A stretch of 64,000 bases of DNA from Macrostomum hystrix. Lineage: Eukaryota > Platyhelminthes > Macrostomidae. This document shows positions 44,847 to 55,800 of this stretch, piece after piece. Numbering within the stretch: the first letter of the stretch is position 1; every line of letters begins with the position of its first letter. The stretch is taken from positions 8,544,501 through 8,608,500 of the forward strand of contig CATNEN010000025.1 in the NCBI GenBank assembly GCA_950097015.1, read 5' to 3'. Made by a program: the position numbers and the translations under genes. The notes under the pieces were generated by a model. The model was not told the origin of the DNA. It made no database searches and was given only the letters and a program-made list of their open reading frames with translations.

Positions 44847-47800
44847 ATGTGTGCTTATTTTGTTTTTATTGCCACTTTCGCACTTATCGCTAGGTGAGTT
44901 TAACTGTGAGCCTACCTGTTATGTCATCAGTATGTATTTATTGCTTGCTGAACGTAATCCAGAAATATGCTATTGCAGTAACTGAATTTAATGGGCTTTT
45001 GAACCATTTGATCTTGGTTCAGATGGCTGCAAATCATTATTATTAACTTTGCTCATTAGTCATCAGAGAATCGTTTGAGTCGTTTGCGAAGCGTTTGAGC
45101 CATTAGAGACGCTTTTAAGCCAGAAGCGTTTGAGCCAGAAGCGTTTGAGCCAGAAGCGTTTGAGCCAGAAGCGTTTGAGTCAGAAGCGTTTGAGCCAGAA
45201 GCGTTTGAGCCATTAGAGACGCTTTTAAGCCAGAAGCGTTTGAGCCAGAAGCGTTTGAGCCAGAAGCGTTTGAGCCAGAAGCGTTTGAGCCATTAGAGAC
45301 GCTTTTAAGCCAGAAGCGTTTGAGCCAGAAGCGTTTGAGCCAGAAGCGTTTGAGCCAGAAGCGTTTGAGCCAGAAGCGTTTGAGCCAGAAGCGTTTGAGC
45401 CAGAAGCGTTTGAGCCAGAAGCGTTTGAGTCAGAAGCGTTTGAGCCAGAAGCGTTTGAGCCAGAAGCGTTTGAGCCAGAAGCGTTTGAGCCAGAAGCGTT
45501 TGAGCCAGAAGCGTTTGAGCCAGAAGCGTTTGAGCCAGAAGCGTTTGAGCCAGAAGCGTTTGAGCCAGAAGCGTTTGAGCCAGAAGCGTTTGAGCCAGAA
45601 GCGTTTGAGCCAGAAGCGTTTGAGCCAGAAGCGTTTGAGTCAGAAGCGTTTGAGCCAGAAGCGTTTGAGCCAGAAGCGTTTGAGCCAGAAGCGTTTGAGC
45701 CAGAAGCGTTTGAGCCAGAAGCGTTTGAGTCAGAAGCGTTTGAGCCAGAAGCGTTTGAGCCAGAAGCGTTTGAGCCAGAAGCGTTTGAGCCAGAAGCGTT
45801 TGAGCCAGAAGCGTTTGAGCCAGAAGCGTTTGAGCCAGAAGCGTTTGAGCCAGAAGCGTTTGAGCCAGAAGCGTTTGAGTCAGAAGCGTTTGAGCCAGAA
45901 GCGTTTGAGCCAGAAGCGTTTGAGCCAGAAGCGTTTGAGCCAGAAGCGTTTGAGCCAGAAGCGTTTGAGTCAGAAGCGTTTGAGTCGGGGGCGAGTGGGT
46001 CAGCGGCTTGCGTCGCTGCCTCGCTCTCCAATGGACGCTAGTTCAATTCTCTCTTCAAGTCACGATTAATTTCGGGACTTGTTGGAGGGGTTGGACAGTA
46101 GCGACCGGCGGAGGTGCACCATATTTCGTGCAATCAAAGCTTGAAATAATAGCTTCGCTCCTGGCTGGCTCATAAGCGTTTGAGTCAGAAGCGTTTGAGT
46201 CTTTAGAGAAGCGTTTGAGCCAGAAAGATCTAAACCAAACCAGTTTCGAAAACGAATAGCTCACTATTCATTTCAAGTACTCGTATGTAGGCGGTATGCA
46301 CAAAAATCCATAGCATTTGAAGAATTATGTTTACAACTGGAATCTTAAGAAAGCAATTTGCCTATTGAGCACGTTATTATTCTCTAATGAATGTAGCCCT
46401 CTCTCAGAGCTCTGGCTGCAAGTTAGCACCACACTTTATATCATTAGAAAAGGAGTAGCAACTAAACTATATCAGTTCTGCGCGTTACAAAATCTATCCA
46501 TGCGTGCGAGACACGATATTTTTAATGCTTTAGAGTTTCGACCGATGTCCCAAGCAGTGTTCCAAATCAATGTGGTAAAGTATTGCAAACTAAAAATAAT
46601 TCATACGAAAGATTGGTTCATACATTTCAAGATTGGGATTTCTCCTCCCGGCCATTGCTCATTACAGGTGTTCCGGTGAAAACCTGTATTGCGCTCGGGA
46701 CGGAACAACCGAAGTGAAGATCGACCTGGAGCTGGAGCGCCAGTTGAGCTGCAACAATCTTTGCACCTATCATCATGGCGACAAATATAGACCTAGCACA
46801 GTCCGCAACTGTCACTGGCGAATCAGCTTCCTCAATTTTCATGCACCTGCTCACCTTTGCCTTGAGCTGTTCGTCGCTCACATGGGGCTAATGGAGAATC
46901 GCACGCACACCGCTATTAGCAGTAGCTCCTTCGTGAATATTTTAAATACCACCCAGCATGGTACGTGTATTTGTTACTCTTTTGCTAAATTCATAGTTCA
47001 TTAAATAATAACTTATTCGATCCACCCCATTCTTCTTCTGCTTATCGACGTTTTCCTCATCCGTGTATCTTTGCTCCGTCGTTTAATAATACGGTCTTTT
47101 GTAATATTTGACTTTGCATTTTTATGGCTTTCTGGTCGATCGTCGCTTTGCACGATCATGGTCCTTTGGTCGATTGTCGCTTTGCACGATCATGGTCCTT
47201 TGGTCGATTGTCGCTTTGCACGATCAAGGTCCTTTGGTCGATTGTCGCTTTGCACGATCATGGTCCATTTTGGTCGATTGTCGCTTTGCACGATCATGGT
47301 CCTTTGGTCGATTGTCGCTTTGCACGATCATGGTCCTTTGGTCGATCTTCGCTTTGCACGATCATGGTCCATTTTGGTCGATTGTCGCTTTGCACGATCA
47401 AGGTCCTTTGGTCGATTGTCGCTTTGCACGATCATGGTCCTTTGGTCGATTGTCGCTTTGCACGATCAAGGTCCTTTGGTCGATCTTCGCTCTGCACGAT
47501 CATGGTCCTTTGGTCGATCTTCGCTTTGCACGATCATGGTCCATTTTGGTCGATTGTCGCTTTGCACGATCATGGTCCTTTGGTCGATTGTCGCTTTGCA
47601 CGATCATGGTCCTTTGGTCGATCTTCGCTTTGCACGATCAAGGTCCTTTGGTCGATCTTCGCTTTGCACGATCAAGGTCCTTTGGTCGATTGTCGCTTTG
47701 CACGATCAAGGTCCTTTGGTCGATTGTCGCTTTGCACGTTCAATGTCCTTTGGTCGATTGTCGCTTTGCACGATCAATGTCCTTTGGTCGATTGTCGCTT

Positions 47801-50704
47801 TGCACGATCAAGGTCCTATGGTCGATCTTCGCTTTGCACGATCATGGTCCTTTAGTCGATTGTCGCTTTGCACGATCAAGGTCCTTTGGTCGATCTTCGC
47901 TTTGCACGATCATGGTTCATTTTGGTCGATCTTCGCTTTGCACGATCATGGTCGTTTGTTTAAATCAGTTTGCTTATTTCTATTTGCTTGGTAGATTGTC
48001 GCTTTGCTTATTTGTGTTTCTTATGTTTTTCTCCCTGTTAATTTGTTGTTTTAGGTAGATCGACGTTTTTTAACTAGATTTTTCTGTAACTTTGTCCACC
48101 TTTCAGGCGATTGCTCGAGATATTATCCCTGGGATGACACAAAGCGCCTCCAACTGTTTTCGTTCTTTTCTGAGTAAGTGCCAGTGCGAACTTTAAGTTT
48201 TTGGTTGTTTTCAGTATTTAATTGTAGAGCCTGAATAAGCAGGTTGGTCATCCGCAGATCAGACTTCGTCGATGTTAGTCTGCAGACTAGCAGCAGCCAG
48301 GAGGGCCAAGTGGCCGATCGGTTCTTCATGCGAATCTCGCACTCGACGCAGGGCTACTGCAGCCGTGGCCTGGTCCTGCAAGACGGCCATTGTCTGGCTG
48401 TGCGAGTCACTGACCAGCTGGCCAAGGCCGCTGCGTTTCCAATCGCAACAAAAGCGGCTGAGTTCCTGCGCTCCTGTGAGTGCTGAACAGCCTCTGCGCT
48501 CTGTGGCTTGGGAATGGATTGTGGAGCTGTTTGTCTGTTTTCTCCGGGAGAACTCAATGAGCGTAATAGAAGGGTGCACTACAGTTCTCAGAAATCATAC
48601 TGGTGTGCTCAGGAAGTGTACTCAGATCGAGGTGTACTAGAGTACTCAGAATGTGTTCTCATATTCTACTCTAAAGGTGCATTGGATGCTCACAAGGTGT
48701 ACTAATAAACTGTGCTAGAACAACTACGAGTAATATAACCAAACAGTTAAAAGCAGACCATGGGGTATTTCAAAAATCCACATTTTTCTTTTTTTTCTGT
48801 ATCTCCTAAAATATTCAACCAATCGTAAAATCCAGAACAAGGGCAAAGTTTTCCGCACTATTTTATGAAACAACTTCTAGAAACACAAAACATCGACATT
48901 GTCGAGATATTCAACGATTCTTGCCGGGGTGTCTGGTGGCAAAAATTACCAATATAGGCTAAAAGTTTCTGCTCACAAAATTTTATAGTGTAACCATGGT
49001 AACCAGTTCGGCTATTTATTGTTGATTATATTGTACTTCAACTATTGTTTATGTTAGTTGTCATTAGTTGCGAGGTAGGCAAAGGGTAGATAAAATTCCC
49101 CGTGCTTCCTCACGGGGAAAAACAGCAACTTTCAACTGTTAGCACCTCTGTAACCGGCTACCCAGATCACAAGCTTGCTACCTCTGGAGGGCTGGAGCAG
49201 CACGAGGTCCATCTGAAGGACTCGCCGATCCGGCTGGGCATGTCCCGCTGCGGCTGCAACAAAAAGCAGCTGGTGTTCTGGCAGAAACTGGAGAACGGCA
49301 GCTGCGTGTGCGCGAATGCGTCCTTTCCGGCTGACAGGTATGACAGCTACTTGGTGCAGACAATGTCCCCAGCTCACTCCCAACTGAGCACACCAGCACC
49401 CTGGTTGCAGACAATGTCCCCAGCTCACTCCCAACTGAGCACACCAGCACCCTGGCTGCAGACAATGTCCCCAGCTCACTCCCAACTGAGCACACCAGCA
49501 CCCTGGCTGCAGACAATGTCCCCAGCTCACTCCCAACTGAGCACACCAGCACCCTGGCTGCAGACAATGTCCCCAGCTCACTCCCAACTGAGCACACCAG
49601 CACCCTGGCTGCAGACAATGTCCCCAGCTCACTCCCAACTGAGCACACCAGCACCCTGGCTGCAGACAATGTCCCCAGCTCACTCCCAACTGAGCACACC
49701 AGCACCCTGGCTGCAGACAATGTCCCCAGCTCACTCCCAACTGAGCACACCAGCACCCTGGCTGCAGACAATGTCCCCAGCTCACTCCCAACTGAGCACA
49801 CCAGCACCCTGGCTGCAGACAATGTCCCCAGCTCACTCCCAACTGAGCACACCAGCACCCTGGCTGCAGACAATGTCCCCAGCTCACTCCCAACTGAGCA
49901 CACCAGCACCCTGGCTGCAGACAATGTCCCCAGCTCACTCCCAACTGAGCACACCAGCACCCTGGCTGCAGACAATGTCCCCAGCTCACTCCCAACTGAG
50001 CACACCAGCACCCTGGCTGCAGACAATGTCCCCAGCTCACTCCCAACTGAGCACACCAGCACCCTGGCTGCAGACAATGTCCCCAGCTCACTCCCAACTG
50101 AGCACACCAGCACCCTGGCTGCAGACAATGTCCCCAGCTCACTCCCAACTGAGCACACCAGCACCCTGGCTGCAGACAATGTCCCCAGCTCACTCCCAAC
50201 TGAGCACACCAGCACCCTGGCTGCAGACAATGTCCCCAGCTCACTCCCAACTGAGCACACCAGCACCCTGGCTGCAGACAATGTCCCCAGCTCACTCCCA
50301 ACTGAGCACACCAGCACCCTGGCTGCAGACAATGTCCCCAGCTCACTCCCAACTGAGCACACCAGCACCCTGGCTGCAGACAATGTCCCCAGCTCACTCC
50401 CAACTGAGCACACCAGCACCCTGGCTGCAGACAATGTCCCCAGCTCACTCCCAACTGAGCACACCAGCACCCTGGCTGCAGAGTGCTCGAAGGCTCCGGT
50501 GATTGTCTGACGGTGGAGATTTCGAGGAATGCAAGCAGCAGCGAGTCGCTGAAATTTAAGCCAACTGCGTGCGGCGGGTTGCAAGCGACACTGTTGAGCT
50601 TCGCGACGACGCCTTCACCCAGCAGGTCGCGGGCCTGTTCAGCTAGCAGGGATTGCCATCCGGCCCGGCTGCAGACCGATGTGCTGCTTCTGCAGAGAAA
50701 GTGA
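44847..50704 (+). CDS. Orphan secreted/membrane protein 1, CUB-like ectodomain, six exons
   Basis: Exons are 44847-44893, 46668-46960, 48107-48173, 48243-48475, 49166-49337 and 50482-50704. Phases are 2,1,2,1,2 and the joined frame is 1035 nt (344 residues). Exon 1 is a pure signal peptide, MCAYFVFIATFALIA. Exons 2-4 have a CUB-like pattern (LYCARDGT, RNCHWRISFLN, LCLELFVAHMG, then a second half with DRFFMRISHS). Exons 5-6 are Cys-rich (CGCNKK, CVCANASF, EGSGDC, TLLSFATT). Exon structure and motifs match orphan gene 2 downstream, so this is a tandem duplicate pair. I recognise no named family. In this splice form the protein ends at 50704 without a membrane helix. A helix lies just beyond in another frame. 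Introns 1, 2 and 5 hold large minisatellites. Confidence 0.7.
45080..46225. repeat. 15-bp minisatellite in orphan gene 1 intron 1
   Basis: The unit is gagccagaagcgttt, about 58 units in the main block, with sporadic gagtcag variants and cattagagacgcttttaagc interruptions. A SINE-like element splits the array at 45987-46162, and units resume at about 46170. Fifteen-bp periodicity makes open frames of more than 240 codons on both strands. Confidence 0.97.
45987..46162 (+). mobile_element. tRNA-derived SINE (family C) inside the 15-bp array
   Basis: This starts gggggcgagtgggtcagcgg (A-box-like), with the B-box-like ctagttcaattc, then a body (cacgattaatttcgggactt, gaggtgcaccatatttcgtg, caatcaaagcttgaaataat) ending at cttcgctcct. 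The same unit forms both outer ends of the palindrome at 57815-58748. Confidence 0.7.
47130..47960. repeat. 34-bp minisatellite in orphan gene 1 intron 2, about 24 units
   Basis: The unit is tcgctttgcacgatcatggt plus cctttggtcgattg. Variants are catttt insertions, gatctt for gattgt, and caagg for catgg. The period shifts phase, so three forward frames stay open over 240-316 codons without being genes. Confidence 0.97.
48706..49100. other. Orphan gene 1 intron 4, possible old dispersed repeat
   Basis: The segment at about 48800-48930 (tctgtatctcctaaaatatt, caactt, cgacattgtcgagatattca) is a diverged relative of about 15275-15420. Its class is unknown. Confidence 0.4.
49357..50478. repeat. 51-bp minisatellite in orphan gene 1 intron 5, 22 units
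   Basis: Twenty-two almost perfect units of cagacaatgtccccagctca, ctcccaactgagcacaccag and caccctggctg. The only clear difference is gtt for gct at the first unit's end. Every unit ends with ctggctgcag, and the final copy of that string is the acceptor of exon 6. The 17-codon frame (QTMSPAHSQLSTPAPWL) is continuous with exon 5, but not with exon 6. Confidence 0.98.
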
Positions 50705-50861
50705 CGTCACTTCATCTCATACAACTGTGCCGGTTAAGATTGTGTTCCCAATATCTTTTATTTTTGTATGTATTGTTGCTTATGTGATCCACCGTTACAG
50801 TAGACATGAACTTAACGCCGAACGTGTAGAAGTGGGTGATCTTCTAGTGGGTGACCGCTAG
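50675..50861 (+). CDS. Alternative/last exon of orphan gene 1 with a membrane helix
   Basis: This frame differs from the exon 6 frame. It reads VKIVFPISFIFVCIVAYVIH, a transmembrane helix followed by RYSRHE and an acidic tail, ending at a TAG (50861). Removing 50626-50674 (49 nt, CAG|GTCGCG to GCTGCAG|A) joins exon 6 to it in phase 2, giving a type I membrane protein like orphan protein 2. The alternative is a 1-base frameshift near 50670-50700. The Cys pair conserved with gene 2 would be lost by the mini-intron, so the frameshift reading is also plausible. Confidence 0.45.
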
Positions 50862-51018
50862 CCGAGATAACTAGAAGGGTCCTAGATACTCCTGCTCACT
50901 GTTTATAACAAATAGCATGTCTTTGCGTTTCTATGGTCTCCTTATATAATTCTCAAATTTTCTGTTGCTTAATTGCGTCATTTCAGTTTTTATCAAACTT
51001 GCAATTTTATAATGAGAC
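50862..51018. other. 3' region of orphan gene 1
   Basis: No AATAAA seen. AT-rich sequence leading into the next arrays. Confidence 0.3.
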
Positions 51019-51080
51019 ATGGAAAATATGTAAATATAAATATAAATATAAATATAAATATAAATATAAATATAAATAGA
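51019..51080. repeat. 6-bp microsatellite (aaatat)n
   Basis: About nine units of aaatat in a row directly before the gatgagaca array. Confidence 0.95.
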
Positions 51081-51084
51081 GATG

Positions 51085-52050
51085 TGACAGGGAAGAGTTG
51101 AGACACCGGAGATATAAGATGGGAAGAGATGAGACAGGGAACAGATGAGACACCGGAGAGATGAGACAGGGAACAGATGAGACAGGCAGAGATGAGACAG
51201 GGAACAGATGAGACAGGCAGAGATGAGACAGGGAACAGATGAGACACCGGAGAGATGAGACAGGGAACAGATGAGACACCGGAGAGATGAGACAGGGAAG
51301 AGTTGAGACACCGGAGATATAAGATGGGAAGAGATGAGACAGGGAACAGATGAGACACCGGAGAAATGAGACAGGGAGAGATGAGACAGTGAAGAGATGA
51401 GATAGGGAAGAGATGAGACAGGGAACAGATGAGACAGGCAGAGATGAGACAGGGAAGAGTTGAGACACCGGAGATATAAGATGGGAAGAGATGAGACAGG
51501 GAACAGATGAGACACCGGAGAGATGAGACAGGGAGAGATGAGACAGTGAAGAGATGAGATAGGGAAGAGATGAGACAGGGAACAGATGAGACAGGCAGAG
51601 ATGAGACAGGGAACAGATGAGACAGGCAGAGATGAGACAGGGAACAGATGAGACAGGGAGAGATGAGACAGGGAACAAATGAGACAGGGAAGAGATGAAA
51701 CATGGAAGAGATTTTTGTCTTTTTCGACAAAAATTTTTGTCTTCTATAGCGGAGAGATGAGACAGCGGAGAGATGAGACAGGGAACAGATGAGACAGGCA
51801 GAGATGAGACAGGGAACAGATGAGACAGGGAGAGATGAAACAGGGAAGAGATTTTTGTCTTTTTCGACAAAATTTTTTGTCTTCTATAGCGGAGAGATGA
51901 GACAGCGGAGAGATGAGACAGCGGAGAGACGAGACAGCGGAGAGATGAGACAGCGGAGAGATGAGACAGCGGAGGGATGAGACAGCGGAGAGATGAGACA
52001 GCGGAGAGATAAGACAGGGAACAGATGAGACAGGAAGAGATGAGACCAAA
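51085..52050. repeat. Composite 15/30-bp minisatellite (gatgagacagggaaca)
   Basis: Units gagatgagacagggaacaga mix with caccggagagat, caggcagagat and accggagatataagatggga variants in long blocks duplicated at about 190-200 bp. Two copies of a about 50-bp insert (ttttgtctttttcgacaaaa) interrupt at about 51708 and 51846. The 3' part becomes gagacagcggagagat. Confidence 0.95.
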
Positions 52051-52154
52051 AGAGATCAAAGAGATCAAAACCAGACTGTTGAGCGCCAACAGCAAGGCTT
52101 GAAGAGCCGCGTCACAGACCCGCGTGCTTCCTCGGGCCGCTAGCTGTGCCTTTC

Positions 52155-52310
52155 CTTCAACAGCACTGGTGGCTACAGCGCCAGAAGCTACTGCAGATTT
52201 CTACACGCCTGTCGTATCTGCGCGGTATCGAGCACGGCTTCTGTGTCACCGATGACGTTGATTTTACTCCTTGGTTCTGCAGCAACTACGCATCGAAGTC
52301 CAATTGCTGT
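52155..52310 (+). pseudogene. Possible relic of an orphan-family exon 4
   Basis: After an acceptor-like cttcaacag, one frame reads ADFYTPVVSARYRA, resembling ADQFYTKVSYSS (gene 2) and ADRFFMRISHS (gene 1). A shifted frame then reads RGIEHGFCVTDD, resembling TGLEHHNGRCYTV. The frame change and a stop at about 52320 would make it a dead copy. Similarity is short, so this is tentative. Confidence 0.25.
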
Positions 52311-52477
52311 TCTAGAATATGAAATTCGGCGCGGGAGGTATGCCCCTGTCGCTGACAAGCCGACGATGGCCTGCCCGCTGGGTGCCATTCCAAAAAAGTT
52401 TTCTGCATTAAAACTTTCTAAGGCCGTGAAAATTGTTGTCTTCCTTAAGCTTTATTTAAGCTCAGTAGCTAAAACAG

Positions 52478-52705
52478 GTAGATGCACAAGCTTTTGAGTC
52501 TATTCAGTGGACAGCCAGTCCTGACAATGGGGGCTTGACAGGGACTCGTCCCTCCAGTTTCTACTCGTACATTCAGAGCTCTATTGTGCCACGCGCTGCC
52601 CTCGCTTGGCAATTGTTTTCTACTCCGCGCAAGCTGTTTCAACTAGCTGGGGTCTCTGTAGCACTGTTTGGCCCAGGGAAGTTAAATTCTATTGGCTGCT
52701 TGTGA
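52478..52705 (+). other. Unassigned open segment behind an acceptor
   Basis: The frame opens right after aaaacag with VDAQAFESIQW and runs 75 codons (TGTRPSSFYSYIQSS, FSTPRKLFQLAGVSVALFG) to a TGA. Composition looks protein-like and GC is higher than the surroundings. I do not recognise it and found no partner exon with confidence. Confidence 0.25.
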
Positions 52706-52890
52706 GAGCTATATTTATTATTGAAACATACATTAAGTACGCCCAACATGGAACTATTGACGGGAGAACCGCGGAAAAAATCCGCATACAATTTTTCCAA
52801 ATAAACTACGACTATCGACTTTTCAAATACAAGCATACAAAATATTCACAAGATTCTAGATAAACTGATTGAATTTTTCCTGCGAAAGAG

Positions 52891-55800
52891 ATGTTAAAGA
52901 AAATTTTACTTTTTTTAACGGCAACAACATTTTGCTCCTTTAGGTGAGTGTTTTAAAAGCTAAAATTGTGTGCTCCAATCCATCAGATACAGCTTGATCT
53001 GTCCATCAAACACAGCTTGATCTGTCCATCAGATACAGCTTGATCTGTCCATCAAACACAGCTTGATCTGTCCATCAAACACAGCTTGATCTGTCCGTCA
53101 AACACAGCTTGATCTGTCCGTCAAACACAGCTTGATCTGTCCGTCAAACACAGCTTGATCTGTCCGTCAAACACAGCTTGATCTGTCCGTCAGATACAGC
53201 TTGATCTGTCCATCAGATACAGCTTGATCTGTCCATCAAACACAGCTTGATCTGTCCATCAGATACAGCTTGATCTGTCCATCAAACACAGCTTGATCTG
53301 TCCGTCAAACACAGCTTGATCTGTCCGTCAAACACAGCTTGATCTGTCCATCAAACACAGCTTGATCTGTCCATCAAACACAGCTTGATCTGTCCATCAA
53401 ACACAGCTTGATTTGTCCATCAAACACAGCTTGATCTGTCCATCAAACACAGCTTGATCTGTCCATCAAACACAGCTTGATCTGTCCATCAAACACAGCT
53501 TGATCTGTCCATCAAACACAGCTTGATCTGTCCATCAAACACAGCTTGATCTGTCCATCAAACACAGCTTGATTTGTCCATCAAACACAGCTTGATTTGT
53601 CCATCAAACACAGCTTGATCTGTCCATCAGATACAGCTTGATCTGTCCATCAGATACAGCTTGATCTGTCCGTCAAACACAGCTTGATCTGTCCATCAAA
53701 CACAGCTTGATCTGTCCATCAAACACAGCTTGATCTGTCCATCAAACACAGCTTGATCTTAACTAAATGATTTATCTGAACTCGTCCATGGCAGAGCAGA
53801 GAGGTATTACTGCATTCGCGATACCAGCATAAAAGTGGTTCTCAAAGACGATATCTTTTCGAGTTCTTCTAATCAGCTCAGTCTGTGCTCATATGTTCGC
53901 GGTGAAAAGTCATCTACGAACAACCTCTGCATTTGGGAGATCAAAGCAGACAACAGTATTGAAACTCTGGCCATAGAGGTTGAAAATACTGATAGCCACC
54001 TCCGTACGGCCAGTGCCTCTCTAGATAGCGACAGATCGATATTTGCCGGCGTAGTGGACATTTTCACCAACGACGGTGAGTGAAACTAATAGAATTGTTT
54101 TGTATCTTGTATCTATTGGAACAACTATCAATTCCTATTTGCTCAGAATCCGGCAAAGAAATCAAGCTAGCTTGGAATTTCAGCCAAAACTTTCAGCTTG
54201 TATCACTACAGAAAGGGTAAGTTTCCACATTGAATTCCTGAAAAACAGAATTCCTGATTCAGGCAATCCCTGATTCACAGAATCCCTGATTCACAGAATC
54301 CCTGATTCACAGAATCCCTGATTCACAGAATCCCTGATTCACAGAATCCCTGATTCACAGAATCCCTGATTCAAGGAATCCCTGATTCACAGAATGCCCG
54401 ATTAACAGAATCCCCGATTCACAGAATGTCCGATTCACAGAATGCCCCGATTCACAGAATCCCCGATTCACAGAATGCCCGATTCACAGAATGCCTGATT
54501 CACAGAATGCCCGATTCACAGAATCCCTGATTCACAGAATGCCCCGATTCACAGAATGCCCGATTCACAGAATTCCCGATTCACAGAATCTCTGAATCTT
54601 AGAATCCCAGATTCACAGAAACCCCAATTCACAGAATCCACGATTCGAGAATTTCAGATTCAGAAAATCTTTGATTACTTCAATGTCCTGGCCATAAATA
54701 ATAAGATTGCCATAATTCTTTCATCTGCTAAATGTCAAATTTGTTTATTCAAATCTCGTTTCAGCTCGGTCAGTGTTGTGATTGAGCTTCGTGTGGACAA
54801 TGCGACGAAAGCTTATCTGGCTGATCAATTCTATACTAAAGTCTCGTATTCCAGCTTTAACTCCTGCAGCACCGGACTTGAGCATCACAATGGCCGATGC
54901 TACACAGTCAAGTATACAGACAAACTCTCCCAGTCTGAGTTCGCGTTTGCCTCAGACTTAGATGTGACTCAGGTTCTGGAAAGCTGTGAGTTTCCAGGCA
55001 TAGATCCTTGTCTAGAACACTTACAACAGGCTATTCTATACCCATGAATTTTGACATCGCATGGATTGCTAGTCTATCCCCGTGAATTTAGACATCGAAT
55101 GGATTGCTAGTCTATCCCCGTGAATTTAGACATCGAATGGATTGCTAGTCTATCCCTGTGAATTTAGACATCGAATGGATTGCTAGTCTATCCCCGTGAA
55201 TTTAGACATCGAATGGATTGCTAGTCTATCCCCGTGAATTTAGACATCGAATGGATTGCTAGTCTATCCCTGTGAATTTAGACATCGAATGGATTGCTAG
55301 TCTATCCCTGTGAATTTAGACATCGAATGGATTGCTAGTCTATCCCTGTGAATTTAGACATCGAATGGATTGCTAAACTATCCCTGTGAATTTAGACATC
55401 GAATGGATTGCTAGTCTATCCCTGTGAATTTAGACATCGAATGGATTGCTAGTCTATCCCTGTGAATTTAGACATCAAATGGATTGCTAGTCTATACCCG
55501 TGAATTTAGACATCGCATGGATTGCTAGTCTATACCCGTGAATTTTGACATCGAATGGATTGCTAGTCTATCCCGTGAATTTAGAAATATACTGGATTGC
55601 GTGCATATCTCTAGGAAAAAACTATTTCTTTGCTTAAATTGTCGAATTTCGACCGCCAATCAACAGTGTCCCGTGAGCAGGGTCTCACAGCCGTTCAGCA
55701 GCAGCCAGTCAGGCTGGCGGCTGCCTTCTGCAACGCCACTAGAAGCCTGCTGCACTGGGACCCTGGTAGGGCGGTCTGCGGACAGTTGAAGATTGGAGCA

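Noticed and set aside
45225-46069. Open frames of about 250-270 codons on both strands (Ser-Gly-Ser-Asn-Ala and Ser-Gln-Lys-Arg-Leu repeats)
   Set aside because: They are translations of the 15-bp array inside intron 1 of orphan gene 1; the period is a multiple of 3, so stops are avoided on both strands.
47071-48058. Three overlapping plus-strand frames of 243-316 codons
   Set aside because: All are readings of the 34-bp array in orphan gene 1 intron 2.
49102-50584. Open frames of 440-468 codons on both strands
   Set aside because: They read the 51-bp array. Exon 5 and exon 6 junctions with correct phase place the array in an intron.
51007-52095. Minus-strand frames of 194-362 codons rich in Ser/Leu/Cys
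   Set aside because: Artefacts of the gatgagaca array read backwards.
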